A stretch of DNA of 5,483 bases from SZUA-1377 sp964622255 (GTDB lineage Bacteria; Campylobacterota; Campylobacteria; Campylobacterales; QNZT01), in NCBI GenBank assembly GCA_964622255.1, contig CAZUPK010000061.1, positions 1 through 5,483 of the forward strand. The letters run 5' to 3'. The first letter of the stretch is position 1, and each line of letters starts with the position of its first letter. The notes beneath the pieces are model-generated. The model was not told where the DNA came from. It saw nothing but the letters and a program-made list of their open reading frames with translations, and did no database searches. Positions 4,832 to 5,483 of the stretch are shown piece after piece. A program made the translations under genes and the position numbers.

Positions 4832-4843
4832 ATAGTATTTCAT
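4827..4843. promoter_or_regulatory. Perfect 8-1-8 palindrome overlapping the candidate -35 box
   Basis: ATGAAATA (4827-4834) and TATTTCAT (4836-4843) are perfect complements around one central G. The inner TGAAATA-N-TATTTCA has the 7-1-7 symmetry typical of Fur-superfamily operators, though the bases do not match the textbook Fur box. It begins at the last base of the thioesterase stop and overlaps the predicted -35. It may be an operator or a small 3'-end hairpin. Confidence 0.4.
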
Positions 4844-5226
4844 TATGGTTTAAAATCTTTAAAAAAATTTTTTGTTTCTTCATCTATTTTTGTTATCTTC
4901 ATACCTCTACATAAGAAGACTAAAGTAACTTCAGCTGTAAAAATTGTTTTATTATTTTTATCTTTTACTATTTTGTGAAATAGTTCAACTGATGCTGATC
5001 TTATTTTTCTTACTTCTGTTTTTACTTCTAATTCATCTCCAAGATATGCAGGTGCTAGAAAGTTGCATTTTAAGCTCTTTACTGCAAAGTGGCAACCACC
5101 AATAACTGGGGATTTTCCTCTTTTAAAAAAGAGTTCACTTCTAGCCATCTCACAAAAATCTATATAGTTTGAGTGGTAAACTATTCCACCTAAATCTGTG
5201 TGTTTGTAATATATCTTTACTTTCAT
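4843..5226 (-). CDS. ybgC: YbgC/FadM-type acyl-CoA thioesterase (4-hydroxybenzoyl-CoA thioesterase fold)
   Basis: This 127-residue hot-dog-fold protein should hydrolyse acyl-CoA thioesters in the cytosol. In E. coli the family member is linked to the Tol-Pal cluster and phospholipid metabolism. The diagnostic N-terminal motif is intact: HTDLGGIVYHSNYIDFCEMAR (9-29), with the catalytic-type Asp at 11 and His at 18, followed by the central helix. The later strands (LKCNFLAPAYLGDELEVKTEV and AEVTLVFLCR) complete a single domain of normal length. ATG at 5226 overlaps the stop of the upstream permease gene by ATGA (5223-5226), so the two are translationally coupled. The position beside prmC and an Mla-type ATPase is consistent with, but does not prove, an envelope-lipid role. 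The exact substrate cannot be inferred. Confidence 0.88.
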   Translation of the reverse strand: MKVKIYYKHTDLGGIVYHSNYIDFCEMARSELFFKRGKSPVIGGCHFAVKSLKCNFLAPAYLGDELEVKTEVRKIRSASVELFHKIVKDKNNKTIFTAEVTLVFLCRGMKITKIDEETKNFFKDFKP

Positions 5227-5483
5227 CTTAAATTTGGCAATAAACTTTTAAACACAACAAAAGATAAAGAGCTTAATACTGTTACAAATATAATAGTATA
5301 ACCTGTTGGCAAATCAAAGTTATATGAAAAGATTAAAGCTATAACAATGCCTATGGAGCCAAATATAGTTGCAAACAAAAATGGTTGTATCTTTTGTTGA
5401 ATAAAACCTGCATATGAAGGAGCTATTAAAAGTGCAAACACTACTAAAACTCCAGCTGACTGGACTGAGGATGTAACAGTTAT
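5223..5483 (-). CDS. C-terminal end of a metal-ion ABC transporter permease (ABC-3/ZnuB-MntB family), 5' end outside window
   Basis: The frame is open from the window edge at 5483 (first residues I-T-V-T-S-S-V-Q-S-A-G) to TGA at 5223, giving 86 residues. The GTG at 5441 is internal, since coding similarity begins earlier. The pattern QSAGVLVVFALLIAPSYAG, a helix near residues 33-50 (ATIFGSIGIVIALIFS), then DLPTGYTIIFVTVLSSL is the characteristic end of ABC-3 family permeases, which import zinc, manganese or iron with a separate ATPase and binding protein. Three hydrophobic helices are visible. Metal specificity cannot be told from this part. It overlaps the thioesterase gene by 4 nt. The partner ATPase and binding-protein genes, if present, lie beyond the window; the downstream MlaF-like ATPase belongs to a different family. 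Confidence 0.85.
   Translation of the reverse strand: MTVTSSVQSAGVLVVFALLIAPSYAGFIQQKIQPFLFATIFGSIGIVIALIFSYNFDLPTGYTIIFVTVLSSLSFVVFKSLLPNLR

Noticed and set aside
4787..4978. Plus-strand open frame opposite the 3' end of the thioesterase gene
   Set aside because: Low-complexity Phe/Val-rich translation antisense to a clear hot-dog-fold protein; not credible as a gene.
1..5483. CRISPR arrays, tRNA or rRNA genes
   Set aside because: No regularly spaced direct repeats and no recognisable tRNA or rRNA sequence were seen on either strand.

Overview
The window is AT-rich DNA that looks like a Campylobacterota (epsilonproteobacterial) chromosome, of the Sulfurimonas, Sulfurovum or Arcobacter kind. 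The evidence is the lysine- and isoleucine-rich proteins, the A/T-heavy third codon positions, a tight minus-strand operon joining a metal ABC permease, a YbgC-type thioesterase, PrmC and an MlaF-type ATPase, and frequent TTG starts. The genus is inferred from overall character, not from a marker gene.

Layout from left to right. Positions 1-315 (+) are the C-terminal end of an outer-membrane beta-barrel protein. Positions 375-866 (-) encode an unrecognised five-helix membrane protein. Positions 867-1145 have no gene but contain a long imperfect inverted repeat (1005-1130) organised like an integron attC recombination site. Positions 1146-1770 (-) are a HigB/HigA-type toxin-antitoxin pair with a near-consensus promoter whose spacer holds a palindrome. 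Positions about 1879-3059 are a decayed IS3-family insertion sequence. Its transposase has lost the catalytic glutamate end and carries an extra palindromic segment. Positions 3116-5483 (-) are the conserved housekeeping block: the end of a metal ABC permease, a thioesterase, a candidate 34-residue small ORF, prmC and an MlaF-like ABC ATPase.

The right half looks vertically inherited and co-transcribed. ATGA overlaps, a 2-nt gap and a 20-nt overlap link neighbouring reading frames, and a possible internal promoter lies after the thioesterase. The middle (about 375-3115) is accessory DNA placed between the operon's 3' end and the porin gene. A toxin-antitoxin unit with its own promoter, followed on the same strand by an attC-like structure and then an orphan membrane protein, resembles a fragment of a gene-cassette array. 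No integrase and no second attC are visible, so this is a hypothesis. The mlaF 3' end, next to the insertion sequence, carries a 14-bp tandem duplication that appears to have changed its reading frame.
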